Positions 46,233-56,244 of a DNA stretch of 64,000 nucleotides are shown here, piece by piece. A program made the translations under genes and the position numbers. The notes below the pieces were generated by a model. It was not told where the DNA came from, did no database searches, and saw only the letters and a program-made list of their open reading frames with translations. This DNA is from Pseudomonas sp. 6D_7.1_Bac1 (GTDB lineage Bacteria; Pseudomonadota; Gammaproteobacteria; Pseudomonadales; Pseudomonadaceae), in assembly GCF_025465945.1 (NCBI RefSeq), contig NZ_JANLNW010000002.1, positions 1-64,000 of the forward strand. Direction: 5' to 3'. Each line of letters starts with the position of its first letter. The first letter of the stretch is position 1.

Positions 46233-47675
46233 ATGATCAGCGACTTTCGTAACCGCTTGCGCAAACAGTCCGGAAAACCCGCCGCATCGTTGTCTGGTCA
46301 GCAGGGCGACGACCTGCTGGATCCAACGGAGGAATTGATGGCGTGGGAACGTTCCGTTCCGGACGTTATTTACGAGACCAAAAGTCAGGTCACTCCGGTG
46401 GAGGCTGAGTGGCGGGAAAAGATCTATCAGCAATTGCTTAAAGTCATGGACCTGTCCTTGCTCGATTCGCTTGAGCAGGCCGAGGCCACGCGGCAGATTC
46501 GCGAGATTTGCCAACGTCTGCTGGATGAGCATTCAGCCCCCGTGAGTTCGGTCAGTCGCCAGTTGATCATCAAACAGATCACCGACGAGGTGCTCGGCCT
46601 TGGCCCACTGGAGCCGTTACTGGCGGATCACAGCGTGTCCGACATTCTGGTCAACGGCTATGCTTCGGTCTATGTCGAGCGCTTCGGCAAGTTGCAGAGG
46701 ACCGATGTGCGCTTTCGCGATGATCAGCATTTGCTGAACATCATCGACCGCATTGTTTCCAGTCTGGGTCGGCGCATTGACGAGTCTTCGCCGTTGGTGG
46801 ACGCCAGGCTCAAGGATGGTTCGCGGGTCAATGCGATTATCCCGCCGCTGGCCATCGACGGGCCGAGCATGTCGATCCGCCGCTTTGCCGTGGACCTGCT
46901 CAACACCGACAGCCTGATCCAGGTGGGGACCTTGACCCCGGCCATTGCTTTGCTGCTCAAGGCGATTGTTCGTGGGCGCCTGAATGTGTTGATCTCTGGC
47001 GGCACCGGCAGCGGCAAGACCACCATGCTCAATGTGCTGTCCAGTTTCATTCCGCAAAACGAGCGGATCGTCACCATCGAAGACTCGGCCGAACTGCAAC
47101 TGCAACAACCCCATGTGGTGCGTCTGGAAACCCGCCCGTCGAACATTGAGGGACGTGGCGAGGTGAGCCAGCGGGAGTTGGTGCGCAACAGTCTGCGTAT
47201 GCGCCCGGACCGCATTGTGATCGGCGAAGTGCGCGGTGCCGAGGCACTGGACATGCTGACGGCCATGAACACCGGCCACGACGGCTCGTTGACCACGATC
47301 CACGCCAATACCGCGCGCGATGCATTGGGGCGAATCGAGAACATGGTGTCCATGACCGGTGCCACTTTCCCAATCAAGGCCATGCGTCAGCAGATCGCTT
47401 CGGCCATAGATGTGGTGATCCAGCTGGAACGTCAGGAGGACGGCAAGCGACGTCTGGTCAGCGTGCAGGAGATCAACGGCATGGAGGGCGAGATCATCAC
47501 CATGACTGAAATTTTCTCGTTTGCGCGCAGTGGCATGGGCGAACATGGCGAAGTGCTCGGTGATTATCGGCCCAGCGGCATGATCCCGTCCTTTCGCGAT
47601 GTGTTGGCCAAACGCGGTATCGAGTTGCCACTGACCCTGTTCAGACCTGAATGGATGGAGGCACGGCAGTCATGA
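46233..47675 (+). CDS. tadA: Flp pilus secretion ATPase TadA/CpaF
   Basis: This 480-residue hexameric ATPase has Walker [11 protein letters not shown] (256-265), the Asp box ([13 protein letters not shown]), Walker B-like [12 protein letters not shown] and the His box [14 protein letters not shown], all typical of the TadA/CpaF branch. It powers pilin assembly at the inner membrane with TadB and TadC. Its ATGA end overlaps the tadB start. Confidence 0.96.
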   Translation: MISDFRNRLRKQSGKPAASLSGQQGDDLLDPTEELMAWERSVPDVIYETKSQVTPVEAEWREKIYQQLLKVMDLSLLDSLEQAEATRQIREICQRLLDEHSAPVSSVSRQLIIKQITDEVLGLGPLEPLLADHSVSDILVNGYASVYVERFGKLQRTDVRFRDDQHLLNIIDRIVSSLGRRIDESSPLVDARLKDGSRVNAIIPPLAIDGPSMSIRRFAVDLLNTDSLIQVGTLTPAIALLLKAIVRGRLNVLISGGTGSGKTTMLNVLSSFIPQNERIVTIEDSAELQLQQPHVVRLETRPSNIEGRGEVSQRELVRNSLRMRPDRIVIGEVRGAEALDMLTAMNTGHDGSLTTIHANTARDALGRIENMVSMTGATFPIKAMRQQIASAIDVVIQLERQEDGKRRLVSVQEINGMEGEIITMTEIFSFARSGMGEHGEVLGDYRPSGMIPSFRDVLAKRGIELPLTLFRPEWMEARQS

Positions 47676-48658
47676 GCCCTATATCCGGTGAATTCATTCT
47701 GATCTTCCTCGGTATGGTGTTTATCGCCGTCTTCCTCCTGGCCCAGGGCGTGGTGGTACCGGTGTTCGGCGAGGCGGGCAAGATGCGCAAGCGCATTCGC
47801 GGCCGCTTGCATGTCCTGGAGAAGGCCAACAATCTGCCCAACATGCAGACCGTGCTGCGGCAGAAATACCTGACACGCTTGTCGCCACTGGAGGCCAGGC
47901 TTGAGCAACTGCCGTTTATGGCGGATCTGACACAACTGATCGAGCAGTCCGGACACGAATATCGGGCCTATCGGGTACTGTTCCTCGGACTCGCCATGGG
48001 AGTTGGTGCAGGAACCCTGGTCTTGTTGCTTTCGTCACCCTGGTGGATGGCGCTGGCGGTGGCTTTTGGGGCGGCCTGGCTGCCGCTGCTGAAAATCCTC
48101 CGTGACCGCAACAAACGCTTTGCTGAGTTCGAGGAGGGTTTGCCAGATGCGCTGGATGCCATGTGCCGGGCCCTGCGCGCCGGGCATCCGTTCAATGAAA
48201 CCCTGCGTCTGGTCGCCGAAGAGCACAAGGGCCCGGTGGCTCATGAGTTCGGCCTGACGTTTGCCGATATCAACTATGGCAATGACGTACGCCGGGCCAT
48301 GCTCGGCCTGCTGGAGCGGATGCCGAGCATGACGGTGATGATGCTGGTGACGTCAATCCTCATCCATCGTGAGACTGGCGGCAACCTGACCGAGGTACTG
48401 GAGCGTTTGAGTCGGTTGATCCGGGGGCGCTTCCGCTTCCAGCGCAAGGTCAAGACCTTGTCGGCCGAAGGACGAATGTCGGCCTGGGTGCTGGTGGCCA
48501 TTCCGTTCGTGCTGGCGGCGGTGATCCTGGTTACAACCCCCAGCTACCTGCCTGTGCTGATCAATGATCCGATCGGCCATAAGCTGATCATCGGGGCTTT
48601 CTGCGCCATGTTGGTCGGGATTGTCTGGATACGCAAAATCATCCGGATTCAGGTGTAA
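47672..48658 (+). CDS. tadB: Flp pilus inner-membrane platform protein TadB
   Basis: This 328-residue protein has an N-terminal helix, two central helices (about 100-140) and two C-terminal helices around a GspF-type domain ([22 protein letters not shown], then [22 protein letters not shown]). It pairs with TadC to form the assembly platform. The ATG overlaps the tadA stop; GGATGGAGG lies upstream. Confidence 0.93.
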   Translation: MSPISGEFILIFLGMVFIAVFLLAQGVVVPVFGEAGKMRKRIRGRLHVLEKANNLPNMQTVLRQKYLTRLSPLEARLEQLPFMADLTQLIEQSGHEYRAYRVLFLGLAMGVGAGTLVLLLSSPWWMALAVAFGAAWLPLLKILRDRNKRFAEFEEGLPDALDAMCRALRAGHPFNETLRLVAEEHKGPVAHEFGLTFADINYGNDVRRAMLGLLERMPSMTVMMLVTSILIHRETGGNLTEVLERLSRLIRGRFRFQRKVKTLSAEGRMSAWVLVAIPFVLAAVILVTTPSYLPVLINDPIGHKLIIGAFCAMLVGIVWIRKIIRIQV

Positions 48659-48687
48659 GCGGTTTTCGTCACGCGGAGGTGCAGGTC

Positions 48688-49656
48688 ATGGACTATTTGC
48701 TCGGGCTGTTCAGTCGAGTAACGGGTAATGAGGCGCTGGCGCGCCTGTTATTCGTCAGTGCAATAGGGTTGAGTGCGGTGCTTGCGGCAGTCACGGTGAC
48801 GTTACTGGTGTTGGGTCTTCAGGATCCGATGCAGCGTCGCCTTGCGCTGATCAAGCGTGGTCATTTCGGGAGTGCAGCGGGGCCGGACGCACCGGGTAAT
48901 CTGCAGCTGCTGCTGGAGCGGGTCGGCCAGCGTTTTGGCTCAGCCGACGCGGCTCAGACGTCCGCAACCCGGCTCCTGTTGATGCACGCGGGTTATCGCT
49001 CATCTTCGGCGGTGCAGATGTACTGGGCGGTGCGCTTGTTGTTGCCGCTGGTATTGGTCGGCCTTGCGCTGCTGGTTTTGCCCTTGATTCCCGGGCTTTC
49101 CCTGATCATGGGCCTGCTGCTGATGATGATGGTGGCCGGGGTCGGATGGTTGCTTCCTGCGATGTATGTCGATAAGCGCAAGCAGATGCGCCAGGCGCGG
49201 CTGCGTGCGGCGTTTCCAGATGCCTTGGATCTGATGGTGGTCTGCGTTGAGTCGGGTCTGGCCTTGCCCACGACCATCGAGCGGGTGGCTGAGGAGATGG
49301 CGGTCAGTCAGATTGAGCTGGCTGAGGAACTGGCGTTGGTCAATGCGCAAATCCGTGCCGGCATTACCAGCACCGAGGCGCTAAAACAATTGGCTGTGCG
49401 CACCGGTCTGGAAGACGTGCAAGGGTTGGTCAGTCTATTGGCGCAAAGTATCCGCTTTGGCACCAGCGTGGCCGATACCCTGCGCATCTATGCCGATGAG
49501 TTCCGTGACCGGCGTACGCAGGCCGCCGAAGAGATGGGGGCGAAAATCGGTACCAAGCTGATATTTCCACTGATTTTCTGTCTGTGGCCGAGCTTCTTTC
49601 TGGTCGCCATCGGGCCGGCGATGATCGGGGTGCTCAAGGCATTCGGGGGACTATGA
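48688..49656 (+). CDS. tadC: Flp pilus inner-membrane platform protein TadC
   Basis: This 322-residue GspF-type protein has an N-terminal helix, a central pair of helices (LLLPLVLVGLALLVLPLIPG region), FPDALDLMVVCVESGLALPTTIERVAEEM, and LAQSIRFGTSVADTLRIYADEFRDRR. ATG 48688 follows CGGAGG. It is the last gene of the plus-strand tad operon and converges on the secretin operon. Confidence 0.93.
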   Translation: MDYLLGLFSRVTGNEALARLLFVSAIGLSAVLAAVTVTLLVLGLQDPMQRRLALIKRGHFGSAAGPDAPGNLQLLLERVGQRFGSADAAQTSATRLLLMHAGYRSSSAVQMYWAVRLLLPLVLVGLALLVLPLIPGLSLIMGLLLMMMVAGVGWLLPAMYVDKRKQMRQARLRAAFPDALDLMVVCVESGLALPTTIERVAEEMAVSQIELAEELALVNAQIRAGITSTEALKQLAVRTGLEDVQGLVSLLAQSIRFGTSVADTLRIYADEFRDRRTQAAEEMGAKIGTKLIFPLIFCLWPSFFLVAIGPAMIGVLKAFGGL

Positions 49657-49719
49657 GAGGCGCGGGGGGCGTTTGCAGTCTCTGGGCTACGCCAGAGGCT
49701 GATCGCCCACTGACGTGCC

Positions 49720-49986
49720 TCATTTGCTGCTCATGCTTCCCGATGCCTTTTGCTCGTAACGTTCGGGAATCTTGTACGTGAAGCTATCCAGCCAGCGCTG
49801 CATGGCCAGGTCACGTTCGGTGGACGAAACGGTCTGCAGTTTAGGGGAAGCAACCACGCCGCGAATCTGTAGTTGCAACCATTGTTCCGTGCCTTGTTGC
49901 GGCACCGAAGAGGGGCCCGGCTCAATCGCCCAGGCGGTCGTGGACAGGCAAGCCATGGACACTATCAACAGCCTCTTGGTATTCAT
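49720..49986 (-). CDS. DUF3613 domain-containing exported protein
   Basis: This 88-residue protein has a signal peptide (MNTKRLLIVSMACLSTTAWA) and a short conserved part (GTEQWLQLQIRGVVAS, RDLAMQRWLDSF) that I recall as DUF3613, often found near tad loci. It is the last gene of the minus-strand secretin operon. Role unknown, probably periplasmic. Confidence 0.75.
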   Translation of the reverse strand: MNTKRLLIVSMACLSTTAWAIEPGPSSVPQQGTEQWLQLQIRGVVASPKLQTVSSTERDLAMQRWLDSFTYKIPERYEQKASGSMSSK

Positions 49987-50004
49987 CTCGACTCCTCGTG
50001 TTTT

Positions 50005-50715
50005 CTACTTGATCGCACCGGGTGAGGCATCGACCACCTCTGCCGTGCGACTCCCCTCGACAGCCACCACTTTTTTAGCTGGGGCCTTGAGTTTTTCCGC
50101 GCGAGCTTGAGCGTCTGCGACTTGCTTTGGACTCAGACTGGCGCGGTTCGCGAGTTCGGCAGCCTGCTTCCAGTTGTCCTGATAGATCAGCAGCGTCACC
50201 AAATTGAGTGCCGCCAGTGAATCTGACTGCTTGAGCTCCATGGCGGTCAGAAACTGGAAGCGTGCTTCGTTAATACGTCGCTGATTGAGGTAGACGACCC
50301 CCAGGTCATTGCGGATTTTATCGTCGGTGGGGGCCATCCTCATTGCACGCTCGAGGTGATCCGCGGCGGCCGCATTATCATTTTTGGCCACGGCCAACTG
50401 ACCCAGGCCATGCTCGCCTTCAGCGGCCAGGCAGGTGCCAAGCAGGCTCTGATACAACGGCCCGGCCTCGTTACGACCCAGCAGGCGCAGTACTCGAGCC
50501 TTGCGCAGGCGAACTTGCGGCAGATCTTCAGGCAGCCCCTCCAGATTCGCCAGGCTGGCATAGAAACGGCCATCGTTGGCCATGTCATCCGCCAGATTCA
50601 GGGACAACTGTTGATCCGAATCGGGACTCGCACAGCTACTCGGTCGCGAAGACAGGCCATTTGTGGCACAGCCTGCGAGCATCACTGTCGCCGCGATTGC
50701 TATGACCGCTTTCAT
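50005..50715 (-). CDS. tadD: TadD-like TPR lipoprotein
   Basis: This 236-residue lipoprotein (signal MKAVIAIAATVMLAGC, Cys16) has tetratricopeptide repeats from about residue 50 to 190, including LERAMRMAPTDDKIRNDLGVVYLNQRRINEARFQF. TadD lipoproteins help secretin assembly. The start is the ATG behind AGAGGAC; a longer frame overlaps the secretin stop. It lies directly downstream of the secretin. Confidence 0.88.
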   Translation of the reverse strand: MKAVIAIAATVMLAGCATNGLSSRPSSCASPDSDQQLSLNLADDMANDGRFYASLANLEGLPEDLPQVRLRKARVLRLLGRNEAGPLYQSLLGTCLAAEGEHGLGQLAVAKNDNAAAADHLERAMRMAPTDDKIRNDLGVVYLNQRRINEARFQFLTAMELKQSDSLAALNLVTLLIYQDNWKQAAELANRASLSPKQVADAQARAEKLKAPAKKVVAVEGSRTAEVVDASPGAIK

Positions 50716-50756
50716 TGAGTGTCCTCTGGCTACAACACGTTGAACCAGGCTCGGGC

Positions 50757-51998
50757 TCATTGCGAGAGCCCCATGCGACTGTCGAAGTCGCCGCTGTCGA
50801 GGAAGTACATGCGGTAGAAGTTCGGGTCGTAATTGCGCAGTTGCTCGCCAGGCAATGACGGCAGTTGTGCATTGGCTGCCAGCGGTTGAACCAGGTGCGG
50901 GGTGACGATCATCAGCAGTTCGCGCTCTTCACGGTTGATGGTGTTATTGCGGAAGAACGCGCCGAGAATCGGGATATCGCCCAGCCCCGGAAACTTGTTC
51001 ACCTGGGAGCTGTTGTTGGTGCTGATCAGGCCGCTGATGACGAAGCTTTCGCCATCGGCCAGGGAAATGCTGGTGTCGGTACGGCGCACGGTAAATGCCG
51101 GGACCACGGTGCCGGCGATCTGTATGGCGTTGGTGAAATCCAGCTCGCTGACCTCGGGTGCCACCTTCAGGGCAATGCGATTTTTCCCGACGATGGTTGG
51201 GGTCAGGGTCAGGCGGACACCGAACTCCTTGTACTCGATAGAGATGTTGTCGCTGCCTGAACTGGGCACCGGAATCGGCACTTCACCACCGGCCAGGAAG
51301 CTCGCACTCTGTCCGCTAAGGGCCACAAGGCTCGGCCGCGCCAGGGTGTAGGCAAAGCCACTGCCTTCCAGCGCATTGATCATCCCCAGCACATTGCCGC
51401 CCCCAAAGCCGATATTGAAAGTGCCGTTATTGAGCGGGATGTTTGGCTTCAGACCACCAATGTTGCCGGGTGTCACAGTCACCCCGGGCACTGTGCCAGG
51501 CGAGCCGAACAGAAAATTGCCGCTTTTGCCGAAGATCGACGTGCTGGCTTCTTTCAATTTGGTGCGGCTGACTTCAACGAAGCGAATATCGGTCTGCACC
51601 TGGCTCGGCAGCAGCGGGTCTTCGGAAGGCACCGTCGACACGCTGGTCAGCGCGGCGGTGGCCTTGCCCTTGACGAACACCATGCTTTGGCGCGGCGTGG
51701 GCGAGCAGGCGGTCCAGACCATCAGGCTGGTGGCGCCCGGAGTTATACCCGTGAGGATGAAGGAGTTGCTGCCGCTGGTTTGCACGTCGGCAACTTTCGG
51801 GTCGCCCACTGCCAGTTGCTTGATCGGGACGGGCATGCGCAGCTCATCCTGAAGCCCCTGACCGACCTCGAACACGGGGGGCAAATTTGCCAATTGCGAG
51901 CAATTGTTCGCCGCAGCCTGAGCCGCGTCTATGCCAAGACCCATCCATAACAGGCCATGAATGATTCTCTTGAAAGCGGGCACGGTACGATAGCTCAT
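50757..51998 (-). CDS. rcpA: Flp pilus secretin RcpA/CpaC
   Basis: This 413-residue protein has a signal peptide, an N0/pilus-assembly domain (VPIKQLAVGDPKVADVQTSG, FILTGITPGATSLMVW) and a C-terminal secretin domain with VPIPVPSSGSDNISIEYKEFGVRLTLTPTI and a final GDIPILGAFFRN. It forms the outer-membrane channel of the Flp pilus. ATG 51998 has GAGG nine bases upstream. Unlike most tad loci it is on the opposite strand from cpaB and tadZ. Confidence 0.93.
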   Translation of the reverse strand: MSYRTVPAFKRIIHGLLWMGLGIDAAQAAANNCSQLANLPPVFEVGQGLQDELRMPVPIKQLAVGDPKVADVQTSGSNSFILTGITPGATSLMVWTACSPTPRQSMVFVKGKATAALTSVSTVPSEDPLLPSQVQTDIRFVEVSRTKLKEASTSIFGKSGNFLFGSPGTVPGVTVTPGNIGGLKPNIPLNNGTFNIGFGGGNVLGMINALEGSGFAYTLARPSLVALSGQSASFLAGGEVPIPVPSSGSDNISIEYKEFGVRLTLTPTIVGKNRIALKVAPEVSELDFTNAIQIAGTVVPAFTVRRTDTSISLADGESFVISGLISTNNSSQVNKFPGLGDIPILGAFFRNNTINREERELLMIVTPHLVQPLAANAQLPSLPGEQLRNYDPNFYRMYFLDSGDFDSRMGLSQ

Positions 51999-52094
51999 TA
52001 AGTGCATCCTCGCTGAATAGGCCATCTGTGGTCTAACTGGGTTGCCTCGGATCATTTCAAGGGGCCCGGGCCGGCCCTCCACCTCGCCAGACCA

Positions 52095-52370
52095 CTAATG
52101 GTCCCGGCAATATTCCTTGGTACTGCGCACAAGCGGGGGCAAGACGCGGGGCTGACTGACCCGCAAATTGCCTTCACTCAAACTGTTTTCTGGGCCCAGG
52201 GCTCGCGAGGATATTCTGTCAACAACCTTGTCCGGCCTGGACAGGCTGTCGAGCGGAGCACGACGTACAGGCCCGGCAGCGCCTATAAAGAGCACTGTCT
52301 GCCGACCTGACTCCCCCAAAAAGTAGCCCGCAATCAGAATGGAAAGCAGGAAAACGCCAGCCAGGATCAT
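52095..52370 (-). CDS. Small membrane-anchored protein at head of secretin operon
   Basis: This 91-residue protein has one N-terminal helix (ILAGVFLLSILIAGYFLG) and an Arg/Ser-rich soluble tail. AAGGAG lies ten bases before the ATG, which supports it as real. It is about 100 bp upstream of the secretin on the same strand and probably shares its promoter. I recognise no family; a small tad accessory protein is the likely role. Confidence 0.6.
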   Translation of the reverse strand: MILAGVFLLSILIAGYFLGESGRQTVLFIGAAGPVRRAPLDSLSRPDKVVDRISSRALGPENSLSEGNLRVSQPRVLPPLVRSTKEYCRDH

Positions 52371-52979
52371 AGTGAGGTAACTCCTTGTGCCAATCCGCTA
52401 TCTGATCGCTGAACAAAACGTGGACAACTCAAACCGTTACTACTGACTCCTTGTTTGAAGGTAGTTCAGTCGAAGCAAAACGCCATGATTTAAAAGAAAA
52501 CTTTCAATGCGGGGGGGATGGCAGGTGTTGATCGGTTGTCATCCTTCTTCGCAGGTTTCGAATCTCGCACTCAACCCGCGAGGCCGTCCTGTTTCGGGGT
52601 ATTTCCACACGCAATGCGCCCTCAAAAATTGTTACCGGATGCATCAATACGACGCAAAGCGCGGTTCAGGTAACAGTCGCGCACACGGTGCGGCAATCCT
52701 CGAAAATTTTCCTGTCAGTCCTGAAGCCCCGTTCCAGAGGCCTTTCTCCTGCTTTAAAGGGTTTCTTCAGCCGCTGTTCAGCGAGTTGGCTGGTTGATTG
52801 CATATGCTTGTACGTACAAGTAAGTGTATGTGCGTGGGAGTCGCCAGGAGGTGTTGACGCACAGGGCTGCTTTAAAGCACTTGCTTGGGGTTTTGGTTCA
52901 GATACACAGCGTCGCACGCATTCCAGTAACGGCACCCATGCGCCGCAGGCGCCCATAGTGGTTTTAGGAATTGATAATA
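52371..52979. other. Divergent promoter region between pilus operon and hisJ
   Basis: I see no convincing gene here; a 96-codon plus-strand frame at 52507 has no ribosome-binding site or recognisable domain. The AT-rich part at 52480-52505 may drive the pilus side. A perfect 14-base palindrome at 52807-52820 lies on the transporter side. Confidence 0.6.
52807..52820. promoter_or_regulatory. HutC-like operator candidate
   Basis: CTTGTACGTACAAG is a perfect 14-base palindrome containing TGTA-CG-TACA. This fits the TGTA-N2-TACA motif reported for the histidine-responsive repressor HutC of P. fluorescens. It lies 160 bp before the hisJ ATG. Confidence 0.5.
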
Positions 52980-53759
52980 ATGAAAAGAACATTGCTGACC
53001 CTTTCTGCGTTGACCTTGTGCATGGCCGCAGGCGCAGCCATGGCCAAAGAGTACAAAGAGCTGCGTTTTGGCGTTGATCCTTCTTATGCACCGTTCGAGT
53101 CCAAAGCGGCTGACGGCAGCCTTACCGGGTTTGATATCGATCTGGGCAACGCGATCTGCGCCGAGCTGAAGGTCAAGTGCAAATGGGTCGAAAGCGATTT
53201 CGACGGTACGATTCCAGGCCTGAAGGCTAATAAGTTCGACGGCGTGATCTCCTCCATGACCGTGACTCCAGCCCGTGAGAAAGTCATCGACTTCTCCAGT
53301 GAGCTGTTCTCCGGCCCGACCGCTCTGGTCTTCAAGAAAGGCTCCGGCGTTTCTGACGTGGCCTCGCTCAAGGGCAAAAAGGTCGGCTACGAGCAAGGCA
53401 CCATCCAGGAAGCCTACGCCAAGGCCGTACTGGACAAGGCCGGGGTAGAGACCAAGGCCTACGCCAACCAGGACCAGGTCTATGCTGACCTGACCTCCGG
53501 TCGCCTCGACGCTTCGGTGCAGGACATGCTGCAAGCCAAACTGGGCTTCCTGAAGTCGCCACAAGGCGCCGACTACGATGTCAGCAAGCCGATCGACGAT
53601 CCTCTGCTGCCAGCCAAAACGGCGGTGGGTATCGCCAAAGGCAACACAGAACTCAAGGCACTCATCGATAAAGGCCTCAAGGCGGTACACGATGACGGCA
53701 CCTATGACTCGATCCAGAAGAAACACTTCGGTGATATGAATCTGTACAGCGGCAAGTAA
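52980..53759 (+). CDS. hisJ: Basic amino acid/histidine ABC substrate-binding protein
   Basis: This 259-residue periplasmic protein has a signal peptide (MKRTLLTLSALTLCMAAGAAMA) and a type-2 binding fold with the family-3 signature GFDIDLGNAICAELKVKCKWVE and the ligand-contact Arg/Asp typical of the Lys/Arg/Orn/His group. The start is the ATG behind AGGA; an in-frame start three codons earlier adds nothing. It is followed by an attenuating hairpin and the transporter genes. Histidine versus arginine/lysine preference is not resolved. Confidence 0.9.
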   Translation: MKRTLLTLSALTLCMAAGAAMAKEYKELRFGVDPSYAPFESKAADGSLTGFDIDLGNAICAELKVKCKWVESDFDGTIPGLKANKFDGVISSMTVTPAREKVIDFSSELFSGPTALVFKKGSGVSDVASLKGKKVGYEQGTIQEAYAKAVLDKAGVETKAYANQDQVYADLTSGRLDASVQDMLQAKLGFLKSPQGADYDVSKPIDDPLLPAKTAVGIAKGNTELKALIDKGLKAVHDDGTYDSIQKKHFGDMNLYSGK

Positions 53760-53766
53760 CGCCCCG

Positions 53767-53795
53767 GCGCCCGTCTTCAGGATGGGCGCTTTTTT
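53767..53795 (+). terminator. Attenuator hairpin between hisJ and hisQ
   Basis: GCGCCC and GGGCGC with an 11-base loop followed by six T. Such partial terminators after the binding-protein gene often give more binding protein than permease. Confidence 0.75.
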
Positions 53796-53816
53796 ATGGC
53801 TATAGGTCCCTGAATT

Positions 53817-54545
53817 ATGTTCGAAGCACTTTTGCAGACACTCGGGCTCTCCGCATTCAGCTTGAAGGGGTTCGGCCCTCTGTTGCTGGAAGGCTCCTGG
53901 ATGACCGTCAAGTTATCGATACTATCGCTGTTGTTGAGCGTTCTGCTCGGCCTGCTCGGCGCCAGTGCCAAACTCTCCAGTATCAAACTGTTGCGGATTC
54001 CGGCCCAGCTCTACACCACGCTGATTCGCGGGGTGCCGGACCTGGTGCTGATGCTGCTGATTTTCTACAGCCTGCAAACCTGGCTGACCAGTTTCACCGA
54101 GGTGCTGGGCTGGGAATACATCGAGATCAATCCGTTTGCCGCAGGGATCATCACCCTGGGCTTTATCTACGGCGCGTACTTCACTGAAACCTTTCGCGGC
54201 GCGATCCTCGCTGTGCCCCGCGGGCAGATGGAAGCAGCCACGGCCTACGGCTTGAGCCGTGCTCAGCGCTTTCGCTTCGTGGTGTTCCCGCAAATGATGC
54301 GCTTCGCGCTGCCGGGCATCGGTAACAACTGGATGGTGATCCTCAAGGCCACCGCGCTGGTGTCGATCATCGGCCTGGCGGACCTGGTAAAGGCCGCGCA
54401 GGACGCCGGCAAAAGCTCCTATCAACTGTTCTTTTTTCTGGTGTTGGCAGCGCTGATCTACCTGGTGATTACCAGCGCTTCGAATTATGTCCTGCGCTGG
54501 CTCGAACGGCATTACGCGGCAGGTTCCCGGGAGGCTGTACGATGA
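53817..54545 (+). CDS. hisQ: ABC transporter permease HisQ type
   Basis: This 242-residue permease has about five membrane helices and the polar amino acid permease motif EAATAYGLSRAQRFRFVVFPQMMRFALPG that docks the ATPase. No clear Shine-Dalgarno precedes the ATG. It overlaps hisM by 4 bases. It forms a heterodimer with HisM in the inner membrane. Confidence 0.92.
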   Translation: MFEALLQTLGLSAFSLKGFGPLLLEGSWMTVKLSILSLLLSVLLGLLGASAKLSSIKLLRIPAQLYTTLIRGVPDLVLMLLIFYSLQTWLTSFTEVLGWEYIEINPFAAGIITLGFIYGAYFTETFRGAILAVPRGQMEAATAYGLSRAQRFRFVVFPQMMRFALPGIGNNWMVILKATALVSIIGLADLVKAAQDAGKSSYQLFFFLVLAALIYLVITSASNYVLRWLERHYAAGSREAVR

Positions 54546-55252
54546 TCGAACTACTGCAGGACTACTGGAAACCGTTCCTTTACACCGACGGCTACCACAT
54601 CACTGGCCTGGCCATGACTCTGTGGCTGCTCAGCGCCTCGATTTTCATCGGTTTTCTGGTGTCGATTCCACTGTCGATTGCCCGGGTTTCCAACAAGCTC
54701 TACGTGCGCTGGCCGGTGCAGTTCTACACCTACCTGTTCCGTGGCACGCCGCTGTATATCCAGTTGCTGATCTGCTACACCGGGATCTACAGCCTGGCCG
54801 CGGTCCGCGCGCAGCCGGTGCTCGATGCGTTCTTTCGCGATGCGATGAACTGCACCATCCTCGCCTTTGCCCTGAACACCTGCGCCTACACCACGGAGAT
54901 TTTCGCCGGGGCGATTCGCAACATGGCCCACGGCGAAGTCGAAGCGGCCAAGGCCTACGGGCTGACAGGCTGGAAGCTTTATGCCTACGTGATCATGCCG
55001 TCGGCGCTGCGTCGCTCGTTGCCGTACTACAGCAACGAAGTGATCCTGATGCTGCACTCGACCACCGTGGCCTTCACCGCCACCGTCCCGGACATTTTGA
55101 AAGTGGCGCGGGATGCCAACTCGGCGACCTTTTTGACCTTTCAATCGTTCGGCATCACCGCGCTGATCTACCTGACCGTCACCTTTGCGCTGGTCGGTCT
55201 GTTCCGTATCGCCGAACGTCATTGGCTGGCCTTTCTTGGCCCGGCTCACTAG
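54542..55252 (+). CDS. hisM: ABC transporter permease HisM type
   Basis: This 236-residue permease has the docking motif EVEAAKAYGLTGWKLYAYVIMPSALRRSLP and LFRGTPLYIQLLICYTG near the second helix. It starts in the last four bases of hisQ. It is followed by a 103-bp gap before hisP. Confidence 0.92.
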   Translation: MIELLQDYWKPFLYTDGYHITGLAMTLWLLSASIFIGFLVSIPLSIARVSNKLYVRWPVQFYTYLFRGTPLYIQLLICYTGIYSLAAVRAQPVLDAFFRDAMNCTILAFALNTCAYTTEIFAGAIRNMAHGEVEAAKAYGLTGWKLYAYVIMPSALRRSLPYYSNEVILMLHSTTVAFTATVPDILKVARDANSATFLTFQSFGITALIYLTVTFALVGLFRIAERHWLAFLGPAH

Positions 55253-55355
55253 GACTTAGCACTCCAGACGGCCGCCCATCAGGCCGCGGGCTTTGTCGCC
55301 GGTTGCGACGTCTACGCAGCGGCGACCCATTTTCCTTTAGAGGATGCTTGCGCAC

Positions 55356-56120
55356 ATGTACAAATTGACTGTTGAAGAACTACACAAGAGTTACGGTAGC
55401 CACCAAGTGCTCAAGGGCGTTTCCCTGAAAGCCAAAACCGGTGATGTGATCAGCCTGATCGGCGCCAGCGGCTCGGGCAAGAGCACCTTTTTGCGCTGCA
55501 TCAACTTTCTCGAAACACCCAACGACGGCGCCATGAGCCTGGACGGCAAGCAGATTCGCATGGTCAAGGACCACCACGGCATGCGCGTGGCCGACGATGC
55601 CGAACTGCAACGACTGCGCACTCGCCTGGCGATGGTGTTCCAGCACTTCAACCTGTGGGGCCACATGACGGTGCTGGAAAACATCACCATGGCCCCGCGC
55701 CGGGTGCTGGGTGTCAGCAAGAAGGACGCGGAAGACCGCGCCCGACGTTATCTGGACAAGGTCGGCCTGCCGGCCCGTGTGGCGGATCAATACCCGGCGT
55801 TCCTGTCGGGCGGTCAGCAACAGCGCGTCGCGATTGCTCGCGCGTTGGCGATGGAGCCGGAAGTCATGCTGTTCGACGAACCGACCTCGGCGCTGGACCC
55901 GGAACTGGTGGGCGAAGTGCTCAAGGTGATCCAGGGCCTGGCCGAAGAAGGCCGGACCATGATCATGGTGACCCATGAAATGAGCTTCGCTCGCAAAGTC
56001 TCGAATCAGGTGCTGTTTCTGCATCAGGGGCGAGTTGAGGAAGAGGGCGCGCCTGAAGACGTGCTGGGCTCTCCGAAGAGCGAGCGTTTGCAGCAGTTCC
56101 TCAGCGGCAATCTGAAGTAG
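55356..56120 (+). CDS. hisP: ABC transporter ATPase HisP type
   Basis: This 254-residue ATPase has Walker [10 protein letters not shown], the signature [17 protein letters not shown], Walker [17 protein letters not shown] and switch His (VTHEM). [21 protein letters not shown] is closer, from memory, to Pseudomonas HisP than AotP. I chose ATG 55356; an in-frame ATG four codons upstream abuts the AGAGGA site. It energises HisQM. A perfect 13-bp hairpin follows. Confidence 0.92.
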   Translation: MYKLTVEELHKSYGSHQVLKGVSLKAKTGDVISLIGASGSGKSTFLRCINFLETPNDGAMSLDGKQIRMVKDHHGMRVADDAELQRLRTRLAMVFQHFNLWGHMTVLENITMAPRRVLGVSKKDAEDRARRYLDKVGLPARVADQYPAFLSGGQQQRVAIARALAMEPEVMLFDEPTSALDPELVGEVLKVIQGLAEEGRTMIMVTHEMSFARKVSNQVLFLHQGRVEEEGAPEDVLGSPKSERLQQFLSGNLK

Positions 56121-56138
56121 CCAGCGCCGGGCAGTCTG

Positions 56139-56170
56139 GGCCTTGAGCGACGGATTAGTCGCTCAAGGCC
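56139..56170 (+). terminator. Hairpin after hisP
   Basis: GGCCTTGAGCGAC pairs perfectly with its complement across the loop GGATTA. The T tract is short (GAGTTTTG), so termination may be partial. Confidence 0.65.
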
Positions 56171-56244
56171 GAGTTTTGCCTGGGGGCTTTGGGGTGCAGA
56201 CCAGCGCGTGGGAGCGATCATAAGTTCCATTCAGTCGGTACATT

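Noticed and set aside
52507..52797. 96-codon plus-strand frame before hisJ
   Set aside because: No ribosome-binding site, no domain, and it lies in a regulatory gap.
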